Origin: Gari tellinella
Taxonomy: Eukaryota > Mollusca > Bivalvia > Cardiida > Psammobiidae
Direction of reading: 5' to 3'
DNA length: 64,000 nucleotides
Assembly (NCBI GenBank): GCA_922989275.2
Contig: OV277867.1
Location: forward strand, 43,142,070 to 43,206,069
Shown: one piece after another, positions 44,481-55,996 of the stretch
Layout of the letters: each line of letters begins with the position of its first letter
Position numbering within the stretch: the first letter of the stretch is position 1
Position numbers and translations under genes: made by a program
Notes under the pieces: generated by a model
Told to the model about the DNA's origin: nothing
What the model saw: only the letters and a program-made list of their open reading frames with translations
Database searches by the model: none

Positions 44481-45584
44481 CAAGCTCCGTTTAATTTAGA
44501 TTCATTACTTTCACCAAAAGTAACTGCCAAATGTTTACGAAAAAGTTTCAAAATTACGCATTTTCCCTGGAGATTTAGGGTTTTCATGAAATCCCTGATT
44601 TTTCAGTGATTTCACGTTTTCCCTGATAACACGTTATCCCTGTATGATATTTAAGACAAAATGTTTGGTCTTCTAAAAGAGGGCTAAGACAAAAATGAAT
44701 GAGTCTCGGACATATAACGGCTAACAAATACAAGTTGTAAAAATTGTTAATATCTTGGCGCTGTTTAAATTAAACCGGTAATTTTACATTGAATGAAGAA
44801 CTCCTAGTGGAGAAAGGTTTGAAAACATTAAATGTATTAAGTTCTAATTGTCAAAAACTTAGATATACTTAGATTTAGTCCTAAAATCGCTTACCAGTTG
44901 TTTGCTGCTTTTGTTGGTTCTACATTAAAGTATGCGTGCGTAAAATAGGGGGGGGGGGGGGGGGGGGGGGGTATTAAATCTAAAGAGGTAGAACTAGCTC
45001 ATTTTAAGGTTTTAAAACTATTTAAGGAGTAAGAAACAGTATTTGTAATGTTGGTGTTTATGGAAGATTATGTATTATGTAGATACCCTTTGTATGTTCA
45101 AAAGTTTGTAAAGATATTTAGGTATTTTGGTGTAAAGTCATACTGATAGATGATGTTTTATTATACACAGTATACAGAAATGCAAGAATACGCTAAGACA
45201 GGCTTTGTAAATTAGGTATCCAACGTGAAAAAATACTGTATGACTTTGGATTTGGATATACAGTATGGGACTCGCGGATTTCGTTAAACTTAAACTATTT
45301 TCATGCACTTAAACCATTTTATGTAGTTTTTAATCGTAGATAAAAAATTGTTATATGCAAATTTTGGATGTTGATGCACAAAAAATAAAGAAATGTTTTT
45401 TTATGTTACTTTCAAATTAAAAGTGTCTTACTAATGTAATATAGATTTTTTACCTTTTACCTAAGATATAGTATTACAAAGTTAATATCTAAGGACCCAT
45501 ACTGGACGTTAAGGAGGGTATAGATGTGAAGTAAATCAACGCACATGCTTAGAATGTAAAACTGTAAATATTGAAGGTGAGTGA
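44481..45584. other. No gene recognised
   Basis: AT-rich DNA with the poly-G run. No credible exon or element was seen. Confidence 0.4.
44948..44971 (+). repeat. Poly-G run of 24
   Basis: Twenty-four consecutive G in an AT-rich setting. The exact length may be affected by assembly or sequencing. Confidence 0.8.
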
Positions 45585-45873
45585 GGTGTCGGTGGTCCAG
45601 TGGTAGGACGCTCGACTAGGAAGCGAGAGGTTCCTGGTTCGAGCCCTGTCAGGATCACTGAATTTTTCCTGAGCAAAAAATTAACTCTACATTGCTCCAC
45701 TTCACCCAGGTGATTTAAATGGGTACCTGAGAGGGAAAAAAGTCAATGTGTCATGACTGCGTATGTAAATGTCCGACTTGTGACTCGATGAACGGGGAGG
45801 TAATTGTAAAAGTCGGTAGAATATGACATATACATTTCAGACTTGATAAACCCATACCTTTACCTTTACCTTT
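45585..45873 (+). mobile_element. tRNA-derived SINE
   Basis: The head is tRNA-like: an A-box (GTGGTCCAGTGGTAGGACGC), then CTCGACTAGGAAGCGAG (anticodon-arm-like, AGG in the loop) and a B-box (GGTTCGAGCCC). The T and acceptor stems do not pair properly, so it is not a working tRNA. A body follows with TTCACCCAGGTGATTTAAAT and GGGTACCTGAGAGGG, a sequence type I associate with molluscan SINEs. The 3' end is a TTTACC tandem tail. Transcription would be by RNA polymerase III. Confidence 0.75.
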
Positions 45874-46215
45874 TTCATGTTGTTCTAATTTGTTCCAAAT
45901 ACGTGTACGAATAAATCAGAAAAAAGTGTTTTTAAAATACATTCTATATCAAAATTCGTAGAATTATTACACACCAGCAATAAGCTATTACTTTTTTATT
46001 TTGTCTTAGAATGAGATGGACGTTATCATCTTTTGTAATACTTTGATAAATAGTGTTCAAGATATCGTGTAATGCAGAAATGTGTATGTTTCTTAGAACA
46101 TACGTCATTTTAGTAGATTTGATTTTGTATTACATATCTATACAACGAGGTACACTGAACAAGTTATGAATGCCTATCAATTATTTTCTGTTCTACTGTT
46201 TGCTTATGTATACCT

Positions 46216-46467
46216 TTAACCCTTTACCTTATAGAAGCGCCTTTTAGCGAATATGATTTATTCCTCCGCGTAAGAAAATAGTTCCAATTTAATCAGTCAT
46301 AAATACATATTATACGGAATATTTTCTAGAGTCTAGCACATGATAGCTTAAAGCAGGCTGAAAGTTAAGCAGAATGCGCCTTAAGGCGCATTCTGCTTTA
46401 CTTTAAGCCTGCTTTAAGTGATATTCTCTCTTCAATACCACACATAGGCTATCAGGTAAAGGGTTAA
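46216..46467 (-). mobile_element. Family C MITE (252 bp, full length)
   Basis: TTAA at both ends; TTAACCCTTTACCTTATAG left and CTATCAGGTAAAGGGTTAA right. The hairpin stem is AAAGCAGGCTGAAAGTTAAG / CTTTACTTTAAGCCTGCTTT with tip GCGCCTTAAGGCGC. Confidence 0.8.
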
Positions 46468-46539
46468 AGACGATGGGCACAACTGGCCTGATTAATTCCG
46501 CACAGCTGACTACGACTCTTACCTTTGCTAACCGTTAAG

Positions 46540-46600
46540 GATTCAGATTAGTATGAGATATTCGTCGTCTCATCAGAATCTAACCGTGTAGTACTTGAAG
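46540..46600. repeat. Core hairpin, GAGAC variant
   Basis: AAGGATTCAGATTAGTATGAGATATTCGTCGTCTCATCAGAATCTAACC. Imperfect pairing, isolated. Confidence 0.4.
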
Positions 46601-46731
46601 GTATCTCTTAAGTCAAAATGCCGCAAACTATATAAGTTTGAAAAAGAATATGGCAATTTCTAAGCAGACATGATGTAGCGATAAAAAGTTAATTAATAAA
46701 TGATATTGGCCATCTGGGAATTGTGTAGTTC

Positions 46732-46862
46732 ATTGAACCCTATCAACGGGTATACTCGTCCTTTACAAGTAGTGTATCTATGGCGAGTAGAATTGTAGTA
46801 TGCAAACAATGCAGACCCATCTGAATGGGATCCCTCTAATCAAGGTCTACATATTTTGTCAT
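46732..46862. mobile_element. Family D element, worn
   Basis: TTGAACCCTATCAACGGGTATACTCGTC at the left; hairpin AATGCAGACCCATCTGAATGGGATCCCTCTAATCAAGGTCTACAT, mismatched. Confidence 0.45.
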
Positions 46863-46871
46863 TTTACAGTA

Positions 46872-47121
46872 TACAGTGGAGAATCTGTTAATCTTTCCAA
46901 ATAAACGCGTTTACGCTAAAACTATTATTTGCAGTGCAAACAGTTTGGAGCCAGATCAGACGCCGGGTAACCCGGCGTCTGATCAGGCTCCAAACTGTTT
47001 GCCACCAAGATAAACAAGAATTATCAGAATTGTCCAAAAGTTGCTCTTTTCTACGTTTTAGCGCTCTGCGTTTGCGTACGTTTGCGTTTGAACGGGAAAG
47101 AATAACAGATTCTCCACTGTA
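46872..47121 (+). mobile_element. Family A MITE (250 bp, full length)
   Basis: TA at both ends. Left repeat TTAATCTTTCC; right part AGCGCTCTGCG. Confidence 0.93.
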
Positions 47122-47734
47122 TGACAAAACCTCCATGTAATAGTCAATAATGGACTACACTCATTTGGACACTGGAATAGTTCATTCAAGTTTAATGGAA
47201 GAAAGATCTTACCTATATCAACCTCACAAGTTCAGAGTCTACTGAACTAAAAATCAATTTATTTTTTACTGCAACACCGTTAGAGGTTACAATTTAAAAG
47301 CAAGGAGAGCAAATTGGTGTGACAGTAAACCCCTCTCTAACGACCACTACAAGAATGCTAATTGACTGTCAGACAGATTAAAAGAGATTTCTGTTTATTC
47401 ACATTCCAGTGGTTGTATCAGAGAAATTTGACTATAGTCTGACTTCTTGCCACAAAGGTTTTTAAATTTACAATTTTCATTTTTCTGGTGACATTGACAT
47501 CTTATTTCTAATTATAAAAGTAATTCTGTGAACTTTGTTAATATTTTACGATGGTAATCTTTTCTGTTAAACACGACCTAATCGATATTTGCAAACAGCA
47601 TTTATTCAGATAATTCATGAGTGCTGTAGGCATTAGATCGAATCCTTACTTGACATTCATGCTGCAGTTTCTTTATTTTAATGGTAGAAATTTGAGCCAA
47701 CAATAGTGTACATGTTTCTCTACATTCACCTAAG

Positions 47735-47868
47735 TTGCAAACATAATTGGTGTCTGATGAGAAGCCGGATGACCTGGCGTCTGATCTGATTCCAATCTAT
47801 TAGCAATGGAAATAATTGATTTACCATAAAAAAAATTAATGGGAAAGAGTAGAGTTTTTTCCACTGTA
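47735..47868 (-). mobile_element. Worn family A right part
   Basis: Hairpin GTCTGATGAGAAGCCGGATGACCTGGCGTCTGATCTGATTCC, then GGAAATAATTGATTTACC and GGGAAAGAGTAGAG...CCACTGTA. The left end was not found. Confidence 0.5.
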
Positions 47869-48124
47869 AATTGTGGTAAGCCAAGAGAATAGAAAAGTCA
47901 GTAGTTGCCAAATCGCCACAATCGGTGAAATGAGCCCAACTCTCGTTTACCCTTGACTGTCAGACAGCTATTAAATACCAAAACATCTCCTTCTGATAAT
48001 CTAATACCCATCCTGATAGATCAAAATTATCTGTTACCCGCGTGAGCAATGTTTAAGCCACTTTTCCAAGCACAGAGAACCAGGACAATCGAGGTATTCA
48101 ACCCATTTAAAACCTATAATGTCT

Positions 48125-48215
48125 ATGGGGATATTGACACACATTGTAGACCTTGATGAGACACCGCATTACGCGACGTCTCATCGGGATCTACACTGTT
48201 TGCTATATCATACGA
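48125..48215. repeat. Core hairpin, D-like flanks
   Basis: CATTGTAGACCTTGATGAGACACCGC pairs with GCGACGTCTCATCGGGATCTACACTG. The flanking GTAGACC/ATCTACAC differ from A and B. Confidence 0.5.
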
Positions 48216-48263
48216 AATGTTCTGCTGTATGATAAAACTTAACAGTATCCTAGATGACCCTTG

Positions 48264-48513
48264 TACAGTGGAGAATCTGTTATTCTTTCCCGTTTAAACG
48301 CAAACGTACGCATACGCAAAGCACTAAAACGTAGAAAAGAACAACTTTTGGACAATTCTGATAATTCTTCTTTATCTTGGTGGCAAACAGTTTGGAGCCT
48401 GATCAGACGCCGGGTTACCCGGCGTCTGATCTGGCTCCAAACTGTTTGCACTGCAAATAATAGTTTTAGCGTAAACGCGTTTATTGGGAAAGAATAACAG
48501 ATTCTCCACTGTA
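48264..48513 (-). mobile_element. Family A MITE (250 bp, full length)
   Basis: TA at both ends. It shares TTCTTCTTTATC with the copy at 29086. Confidence 0.93.
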
Positions 48514-48809
48514 TATATTTAATGAAATATTCCAGCAGGCACACATGCAGAGCACATTGCAATAGCCAAGTATAAATGGGTTAATGACGAGAAATTACCC
48601 TACCAATAAAAGAGAAACTTACCGAAAAAGAACTATTTTTAATTCATTTTAAAATGAATTATTTGCAGTAAATTGTGTGTAAAAGACTACTAAAGACGAT
48701 TTTGAAGTCTATTACATGGGGTTCAGCTTCACTCATTCAACACTGAAACCTTTGATGAAAAAATACTAATTTCCAATTAAAATTATTTAGGGTTGACTGT
48801 TTTGCAAAA

Positions 48810-48963
48810 TATCAAACAGTGCAGACCTTGATCAGGGGGGTTGGGGCTTATTCAGGAGTCCTCTGATTAGAAAATGCACTGTCTGTTTATGATAAGTGTA
48901 CTCTTCACGGGTACATTGTTTGTTAATGGCGAGTATATTCGTCGCTAGGGTTCAATGTGTTAA
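48810..48963. mobile_element. Family D element
   Basis: Hairpin region CAGTGCAGACCTTGATCAGG...TCCTCTGATTAG, then ATGGCGAGTATATTCGTCGC ending TAGGGTTCAA. The same end motif recurs at 56440 and 62424. Confidence 0.5.
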
Positions 48964-49252
48964 TGTATTACTTTTGTCTTGCAATCAGCAATAATCCGTC
49001 CACTAAAAACCGATATGTGTCTTTATCAAGTGGCTGTTGTACACATTTCTACCGACCATAGCATACACATTTGATTCGAATCAATGTTATTCAACGTGAA
49101 AGTAAATTTCAAGACTAAATTTAATTTTCACCGGCTGATTAGAAACGTTGATTCTGTTCGCAGAAAGATCAACATACTTTAAAAAGAGCTGTATAAACCA
49201 GTTCTCAGAGTTTTGTAAGACGTAATCATCAAACGTAAAACAGTTGTCATAC

Positions 49253-49503
49253 TACAGTGGAGAATCTGTTATTCTTTCCCAATAAACGCGTTTACGTTCA
49301 AACTATTATTTCCCCCAGCAAACAGTTTGGAGCCAGATCAGACGCCGGGTAACCCGGCGTCTGATCAGGCTCCAAACTGTTTGCCACCAAGATAAACAAG
49401 AATTATCAGAATTGTCCAAAAGTTGTTCTTTTCTACGTTTTATTGCTTTGCGTTTGCGTACGTTTGCGTTTAAACGGGAAAGAATAACAGATTCTCCACT
49501 GTA
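49253..49503 (+). mobile_element. Family A MITE (251 bp, full length)
   Basis: TA at both ends. One extra base lies in the ATTTCCCCCAGC segment. A further CAGTGGAATAG follows immediately, possibly the start of another end. Confidence 0.92.
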
Positions 49504-49532
49504 CAGTGGAATAGAAAATTTTACTTCTCTGT

Positions 49533-49770
49533 TTAACCCTTTTATGATCAAATTTATCGTGAGTGTTTTACCCCTTCACCGTTTCATTGTCGTCTGCTTC
49601 AATAGTGTTGTCTGCAATATCGTTTCATAGTTAATTTGAAGGCAGTATAACTGACGTTATTTCAAAACATGTGGCAAACAGTTTTGATGCTGATCAGACG
49701 CCGCTGTACGCGGCGTGTAATTAGGATCAAAACTATTTAAAAATGCGCTTTATGACGAAACTAATCGCAA
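49533..49770. mobile_element. Family B MITE, right end unclear
   Basis: TTAACCCTTTTATGATCAAA, TTACCCCTTCACCG, GTCGTCTGCTTCAATAG, then a hairpin CAGTTTTGATGCTGATCAGACGCCGC / GCGGCGTGTAATTAGGATCAAAACTA. Confidence 0.6.
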
Positions 49771-49834
49771 AAGCAATGCAAACATGTAAACAATGAATGG
49801 TTATTGAACACGTTTAGACGATGGCGTAAACTTT

Positions 49835-49985
49835 AATGGTAAACGGTCTAAAGCCTGACCAGACGCCGGGTTATACGGCGTCTGATCTGACTACAAAATG
49901 TTGGCAATTGAAATAAGTATGAGTGCAAACCAGGTAAGTGGGAGTTAAGTAGGAAAGATTTACGTCTTCATCTCTGCACCATATA
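49835..49985. mobile_element. Worn core-hairpin element
   Basis: GGTCTAAAGCCTGACCAGACGCCGGGTTATACGGCGTCTGATCTGACTACA, then GAAATAAGTATGAG and GGAAAGATTTACGTCTTC, which suggests an old family A right half. Confidence 0.45.
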
Positions 49986-50232
49986 AAGTGGAACTCTCTT
50001 GTAACGAAGTCCTCGGCACTACCTGATTAATTCAATTATATCAGAAATGTCCTTATATCAGGATCATTCTACTATACGTTAATTCGAGAGGAGGAATACA
50101 TTTTGGTTTTGTTTATATCCAATATTTTGCTACATCTAATTCTGTTATAAATTTAGCAACACTTTAGCAACATTTGGAAACACGTTGCGTTCTTTAAATG
50201 CGACAAAGGAAACCATTGACGCGACGGGGATC

Positions 50233-50367
50233 CTTATAGGAATAAATAACATCTTTTTGTCGTTCACGACGGTATGAATACCATAGGGCGTTTACGATAA
50301 ACTTACCCCCGAAGCTAATGTATCCATACCGTCGTGAGAGACAAAAATATGTTGTTTATTCCTTATA
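50233..50367. repeat. Long palindrome
   Basis: TATAGGAATAAATAACAT...TTTTTGTC...CACGACGGTATG mirrors CATACCGTCGTGAGAGACAAAAATATG...TTTATTCCTTATA across a ~45-bp loop. Confidence 0.8.
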
Positions 50368-50369
50368 TT

Positions 50370-51586
50370 TATATTTCTATTTCCTGTCTTGTCCATTTTA
50401 ATGTTTAGTTTGACCAGATTTGTTTTCATGTATATGAATATATCATATACAGGCAAACTAGGTTTGATAGATGTAATATCGATGTAATAGCCATTCCAGT
50501 TTCTAAATATAGTGTGAAAAGTAGTCCTTACTACATGTACTGTAATTGCCTTATAAATTCAGGGTTTTACCCAGTAAAGTTTCTCGTTGTGATTTAAGAA
50601 CGCTCGTAAGAAACTAAAACAAAAAATTCAATTTGAATATCCATTATCAAAGCATATGCCTATTTTAAACAATTAGGTGGCGCTTGATTTATACACACTT
50701 TACACATAGCAACGCTGAAATACGACTACACAGCGTGTACACACAGCGCTATCCGAGGCATATGTTAATTAGAACACTTTCGACCGATACACATAGGATA
50801 GTTTAAACATGTCAGAACGGAACATTACGTTCACAATTTAGAAAGTGTGAATGCATTGTTTTGCTTTATGTTCGAGCGACTTTCCTATGTAATTCTGGTG
50901 AACAATTTCAAACCGTAGCTAGACGATAACTTGCCGAATCTATAAATAGAAAGCCACTCCCCCGGATTTTCAAGGGAGAGAAAGCGTATAGCTTTAATGA
51001 CGGAGCGTAATATGATAATCTCCCTTCCTTTAAAATCAGCATTTAATTCATCGCAATTTGATTTTAATTGAACTGTCTCCGACGTTCAATAGGGGTTTCG
51101 AGAAACCCAAACGGATAGAAGATTTTTAAAACCAGTTAGAACCAGATCTGAAGTGAGGGTTCACTGAAAATTGAACCTCACCTTTTACTTAGAGATATAC
51201 AGAGCGAATGTAAATCTCTAATCATGGTCTGCACTGATTACTGAATGTATTAGCTTTTCAAAGTGTTTGACATTTTGAATTCGGCTCTGAATGACATTCT
51301 TGTGGCGTCGGGCCGTAGCACACCATTCGTTCATTCATTTGACATTTTAAAGGAATAAACCGACACTTTCTTGATTTATAAGTGAAAGGAACAATCAGAA
51401 GTAAATCCAGTTCTTAGATACTTTAAACTAAAATTAATGACTGTGGTTTTACTTTTGTAAAATAATTCTTCTTAGAAAATTATATTGATTTAATAGAAAA
51501 ATGATCACTGAACCGTCAACGTCGGCTGTGCTCTTACGTGTGATCCCCATACACTGCCTTACCCCGAATACCATAATTGTTTTAAA
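50370..51586. other. No gene recognised
   Basis: AT-rich, without open frames of note and without a repeat I recognise. Confidence 0.4.
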
Positions 51587-51740
51587 AATGTTTGGATCCA
51601 AATTGTTTGAAACTAATTTCGATATTTCTTATGTCAAAATACCTGAAATTCAAATTTGAATTATAAAAGCAGACGACCATTGTTTAAAGCAGACGATGTC
51701 ATGGTAGTGAAGAAGAAAAGAGCGAGTATTAACCCCTATA
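51587..51740. mobile_element. Family B fragment
   Basis: GTTTGGATCCAAATTGTTTGAAAC (stem with its tip deleted), then ACGTCAAAATACC-like and AAAGCAGACGACCATTG...CATGGTAGTGAAG, matching the right part of the copy at 61834. Confidence 0.5.
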
Positions 51741-51768
51741 GTTTCAGGATATCGTCTGCTGGTATTCA

Positions 51769-52018
51769 TACAGTGGAGAATCTGTTATTCTTTCCCGTTT
51801 AAACGCAAACGTACGCAAACGCAAAGTACTAAAACGTAGAAAAGAACAACTTTTGGACAATTCTGATATTTCATGTTTATCTTGGTGGCAAACAGTTTGG
51901 AGCCTGATCAGACGCCGGGTTACCCGGCGTCTGATCTGGCTCCAAACTGTTTGCACTGCAAATAATAGTTTTAGCGTAAACGCGTTTATTGGGAAAGAAT
52001 AACAGATTCTCCACTGTA
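51769..52018 (-). mobile_element. Family A MITE (250 bp, full length)
   Basis: TA at both ends. AAGTACTAAAACG and GATATTTCATG are private changes. Confidence 0.93.
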
Positions 52019-52354
52019 AAATACACGTATCTTGACCGAAATAAACCAGATACAAGTGTCAAACAGTGTATATCCTGAACATAATACGAGTAAACTGGCA
52101 TTTGATTAGGCTAGACAGTTTGAAAGAACTGGTTTAACTTGAGTAAGCCTTTGTAATCTTATGCAAATATCCCTCATGCTTGAGTCAATAAAATTCAATG
52201 TATTTGACATATTTAGATGTTATCACAGTTTTGGATTTGTAATTTGCAAGTTTTGTTTGAGAAACATTAAAATATTCCGTAATTATTATCTTAAGGCTTA
52301 TGAAAAATAAGACCAACATTCTCTACTGCAAACCAACTTGCGCCAACGTTTTTT

Positions 52355-52425
52355 CAAACAGTTTAGAACATGATCGGACGTCGAAATACTCGACGTTCGA
52401 TGGGGTTCCAAACTGTTTGATATGC
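52355..52425. repeat. Core hairpin with matched arm changes
   Basis: CAAACAGTTTAGAACATGATCGGACGTCGA pairs with TCGACGTTCGATGGGGTTCCAAACTGTTTG. The tip pair GACGTCGA/TCGACGT differs from GACGCCG on both arms. Confidence 0.6.
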
Positions 52426-52647
52426 GAGTAAAGGTGTCTTCAGTCAAAATGTCTATAACCCTAACGAGTACAAGTGGAAAGGCATAAAAAGTTATACATA
52501 GACGCTACCCTGGCGGTAAATGGGATATGTTATCGTACTTTTGTCAGTAATTTTTCAGTCAGCTTTATTTCTAGGAAAGCACAACATCAAAATGATGATT
52601 CAATAGTCTTTTATGAATAATATAATTTACGAGACTTTCTTGTTATG

Positions 52648-52835
52648 TACAGTGGAGAAGACATTGTTATCCTCTGTTAAAAAACCCTGTTCTTAAACAT
52701 TTTCCACAGATTTTCCTAGCAGTAACTGTTCGTCTCTCAAAAATCAATAAATTGTTAACATTTTTTATACCCAGTCATTTTCTCCTTTTCCAACTGCATT
52801 GCATTTAGTTTGTTTAAACGGGCTATAATAGCGGC
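52648..52835 (-). mobile_element. Worn family A copy without hairpin
   Basis: TACAGTGGAGAAGACATTG at the left and GTTTGTTTAAACGGGC at the right; the core is missing. Confidence 0.4.
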
Positions 52836-53094
52836 TGTAGTATGACATGTCTGTTTTGTTTAATACATTGTTCAGTCGTATGAGTGATGGCGTTTAAAGC
52901 ACAATTCTCTTCATGCTAGTTTATTTCCAGTTGAAGGAATTATAAAACACGTTTAATAGCATTGAGAATGCAATAAATTTTAAACTTGATATGCATAAAA
53001 TGACATGCGCATTTTTGATTAAGTATAGTGTTACTGAAAGCGTAGATTTGTTGTCAATCATTAAAGAGTATAGTGGGAAATATATATCAATAAC

Positions 53095-53160
53095 AATTAT
53101 GGCCGTAAAAACAGTTTTGAGCCAATTCAGACGCCGGGTAACCCGGCGTCTGATCATATA
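53095..53160. repeat. Core hairpin, short
   Basis: AACAGTTTTGAGCCAATTCAGACGCCGGGTAACCCGGCGTCTGATC. The right arm stops after GATC. Confidence 0.5.
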
Positions 53161-53224
53161 TACATCAGATGACATGTTCAGAACATTTAAGAAGACGACA
53201 ACACTTTTAAAAAAGTCTTAACGA

Positions 53225-53381
53225 TTAGTTTTAAAGTGAATAGCAAACAGTTTGGTTACCCGGCATCTGATCTTGCCCCAAACTGTTTGCAATAGGTATT
53301 AAGTGTTTTTACCATTAACACGTTTATTTAATTTCTTTTTTTTTTGGGGGGGGGGGGGGGGGTAACGTTTTCTCCATTGTA
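53225..53381 (-). mobile_element. Worn family A copy with a poly-G run in its terminal repeat
   Basis: GCAAACAGTTTGGTTACCCGGCATCTGATC (left arm lost), AACACGTTTATT, then a T run and 17 G (53346-53362) where other copies have GGGAAAG, ending TAACGTTTTCTCCATTGTA. Confidence 0.65.
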
Positions 53382-53433
53382 GTATACTTCATTTTTTAAT
53401 GCCGTCGATAAAATTTAATGTTCGAGACGACAA

Positions 53434-53683
53434 TACAGTGGAGAATCTGTTATTCTTTCCCGTTTAAACGCAAACGTACGCAAACGCAAAGCACTAAAAC
53501 GTAGAAAAGAACAACTTTTGGACAATTCTGATAATTCTTGTTTATCTTGGTGGCAAACAGTTTGGAGCCTGATCAGACGCCGGGTTACCCGGCGTCTGAT
53601 CTGGCTCCAAACTGTTTGCTGGGGAAATAATAGTTTTAGCGTAAACGCGTTTATTGGGAACGAATAACAGATTCTCCACTGTA
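53434..53683 (-). mobile_element. Family A MITE (250 bp, full length)
   Basis: TA at both ends. Right arm CTGGGGAAATAATAG and GGGAACGAATAAC are private changes. Confidence 0.93.
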
Positions 53684-54219
53684 GCCTAGCACGATGTTGG
53701 TTAATCATTTCACAGTCAAATTAATTTTTGCTTTTACCCCTTCACTGACACAGTATTATCTGTTTGACTGATTAAGCTTGTAATTATTTTATTTAAACTT
53801 GTAATTAATTGTTATTATCGTGATTGAATAATCGTTGTTTTTAATTTTCAATTGTTGATATAAGACATTTCAAGTAATGTATATCTCATCAGTTGCGTGG
53901 TGCATTTATGCCGGAACTTGATCAGATGACATTAAGATCACCGAATAAAGGCCAGTATAAATGATTTATTCTCTTCTTTCTGTTTATGACATGACTATCT
54001 AGTAAAAAAAAATCACAATTGCAAAGAAAAGTACAAAACTGGATTTGGAACCAAACTAGACATCAACGCTGATGCCCGGTCACGAAACGTTGATTAAAAC
54101 TCTTTGTTAATAAACAGTAATACTTTCCCTGTATACTTGAAAAGTTCACTCTCTTCTTCATGTTTTTCCATGTTTATCAACCACCTAGTGTAAGGCAACA
54201 TACCTGTATTATGTTATGC

Positions 54220-54255
54220 CGAATAAAATAATCTTGACTTTGACTTGACTTTGTT
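54220..54255 (+). repeat. TTGACTT tandem tail, possible retroposon 3' end
   Basis: CCGAATAAAATAATCTTGAC is followed by repeated TTTGACTTGACTTTG. An AATAAA-bearing end with a short tandem tail suggests a LINE/SINE terminus. The body was not recognised. Confidence 0.35.
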
Positions 54256-54390
54256 TTAATATTATGTCTGAATGATCGTTTCAAAGTTAGATTTAAGTTG
54301 GTTTGACTGAAACCGAAGACATATCCCATAATGTGACCATCAGTTTCGATGTTTGCAAAAGCGACAGGAGTCGCCTTTGGCAACGAAAGT

Positions 54391-54613
54391 GTTTCACCTT
54401 CAATGCCGTGACGTCATCAGTTTTAAACACTTTTTATCTGATTTTAGTTATCAAATTCAAACATTTATTTAGGTAATTGGACTTAATAAGTATTGAAATG
54501 AGTGTCAAGCAGTTTGAATCCTGATCAGATGCACCGTTTCGTGGCGTGTGATCAGGATCCAAACTGTTTGCAAATAATTATTATTCTCGGGACAAGGCAA
54601 CGCAAAGGGTTAA
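54391..54613. mobile_element. Family B MITE
   Basis: TTTCACCTTCAATGCCGTGACG left; GCAAAGGGTTAA right. The hairpin (CAGATGCACCGTTTCGTGGCGTGTG) is worn, with GGATCC retained on the right arm. Confidence 0.55.
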
Positions 54614-55087
54614 GTCAGGGGTCCAGAAAAGAATAAACTGGAAGAAAAATGCAACATTTTCTCACTCATTGCTGCACAAAATCATGTGGTGTCACTACTC
54701 ATTAGAATTGTCTCGAAGAGACGAATTCTACTGAGACGTTTCACCATAGGGTTTAATGCAGAAATTAAGATTTTAAATTTTGAAATACTGCCCTTATCTT
54801 GAACCCTGGTTAATTCAGCTCATGTTTTGTTTTTGCATTGCGGTATCATCTGCTGTATCATCTCACTCACTTTCAAAATTTTAATTTTCAGACAGAAACG
54901 CCAGGCTCCCTAGAGGAATTAGTTCCTGTTAATAATGCATTAAGGACCGGTGATTACCTAGCAATATGTACCATATTTCGCCTATCTGTTTAAATGGACT
55001 ATTCCAGTGTAGTTGCTGGAGAACTTCCTCATCAGTCTATAGTAACTGTTTTAATCTAGGCATAGCCTAAATGTCCGTGAATTTCCA
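54614..55087. other. No gene recognised
   Basis: Includes a small inverted repeat AGAATTGTCTCGAAGAGACGAATTCT near 54701-54730. Nothing coding was seen. Confidence 0.4.
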
Positions 55088-55205
55088 GTGAAGAAGACAT
55101 TATCATTTCTCAGTAACCGCGCTAGTGCTTAAACAATTAGTGCCATTGCAAAAAGGTTTAGAGCAAGATCTGACGCCGGGTAACCAGGCCCACATCTAAT
55201 TGTCA
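55088..55205 (+). mobile_element. Worn family A left half
   Basis: CCAGTGAAGAAGACATTATC, CAGTAACCGCG, GCCATTGCAAAAAGGTTTAGAGCAAGATCTGACGCCGGGTAACC; the right arm is missing. Confidence 0.45.
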
Positions 55206-55709
55206 CCAAGAGTTTCATATATCGTAGTTGCATCAATATTTGAGTCAACAAGGTTCAACTGTGTTCTATAGGCGTTTCGTTGTTTTACCTAATATAAAGG
55301 AACTATTTGTTTCTGCTTTATATGCCAACGAGCGTCTTCATTGTTTGCTTATGTCCAATTTATAAGACGCAATGATCAAATGGGTCAATTTGTCGAGACT
55401 GTTACAGTTTTTGGAGCAACACTGGCCGTAGTTATTCAGTGAATATAGATAGATAGGTACTTTTTTATACAAAAGGTCAGCGGCCCAACAATACACAAGC
55501 AATACAAGAAACCTATTACCAAGCTAGGCCTGAAGAATGTTATATGTTTGAGTTCATGTTAAACGTTGGTTGTAACATAAGAACGAAATATTTTGTGATG
55601 TGTCACTAAAATGGGAAACCGTGAAAATGCCATTGACGTCACGGACACATTCGTTAACCATTTCCCAATACCTATTAACAGTTTAAAAGTCTTTGAGACA
55701 AGTAGTTGC

Positions 55710-55960
55710 TTAACCCATATCCCCATAGCCTGTTTTTAGTATTGTAGATAGATGACAACTTAAAGCAGGTTGAAAGTAAAACAGAATGCGCCTTAAGGCG
55801 CATTCTGTTTACTTTCAACCTGCTTTAAGCTACCCTTAGATAGAATATAGAAAATATATCTTATGATACATATTCATAACTGTATAAATGTAATTATTTT
55901 CTTCAGTCTAATAAAATTTAAAGGCGTACAGGGGCGTATTTATGGAGTAGTGTGTTTTAA
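55710..55960 (+). mobile_element. Family C MITE (251 bp)
   Basis: TTAACCCATATCCCCATAGCC left and a worn right end GTGTTTTAA. The stem AAAGCAGGTTGAAAGTAAAA / TTTACTTTCAACCTGCTTT has tip GCGCCTTAAGGCGC. Confidence 0.75.
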
Positions 55961-55996
55961 GAGACTGTAAGTTTAGCAAAACACTTTTTAACCAGT

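Noticed and set aside
45586..45660. tRNA-Pro (AGG) gene
   Set aside because: A- and B-boxes are present, but the acceptor and T stems do not pair, the anticodon stem has a mismatch, and a SINE body and tail follow.
51769..52018. MITE hairpins as functional microRNA genes
   Set aside because: The fold is plausible, but every copy is a dispersed transposon and nothing in the sequence shows expression. It is kept only as a test under the hairpin findings.
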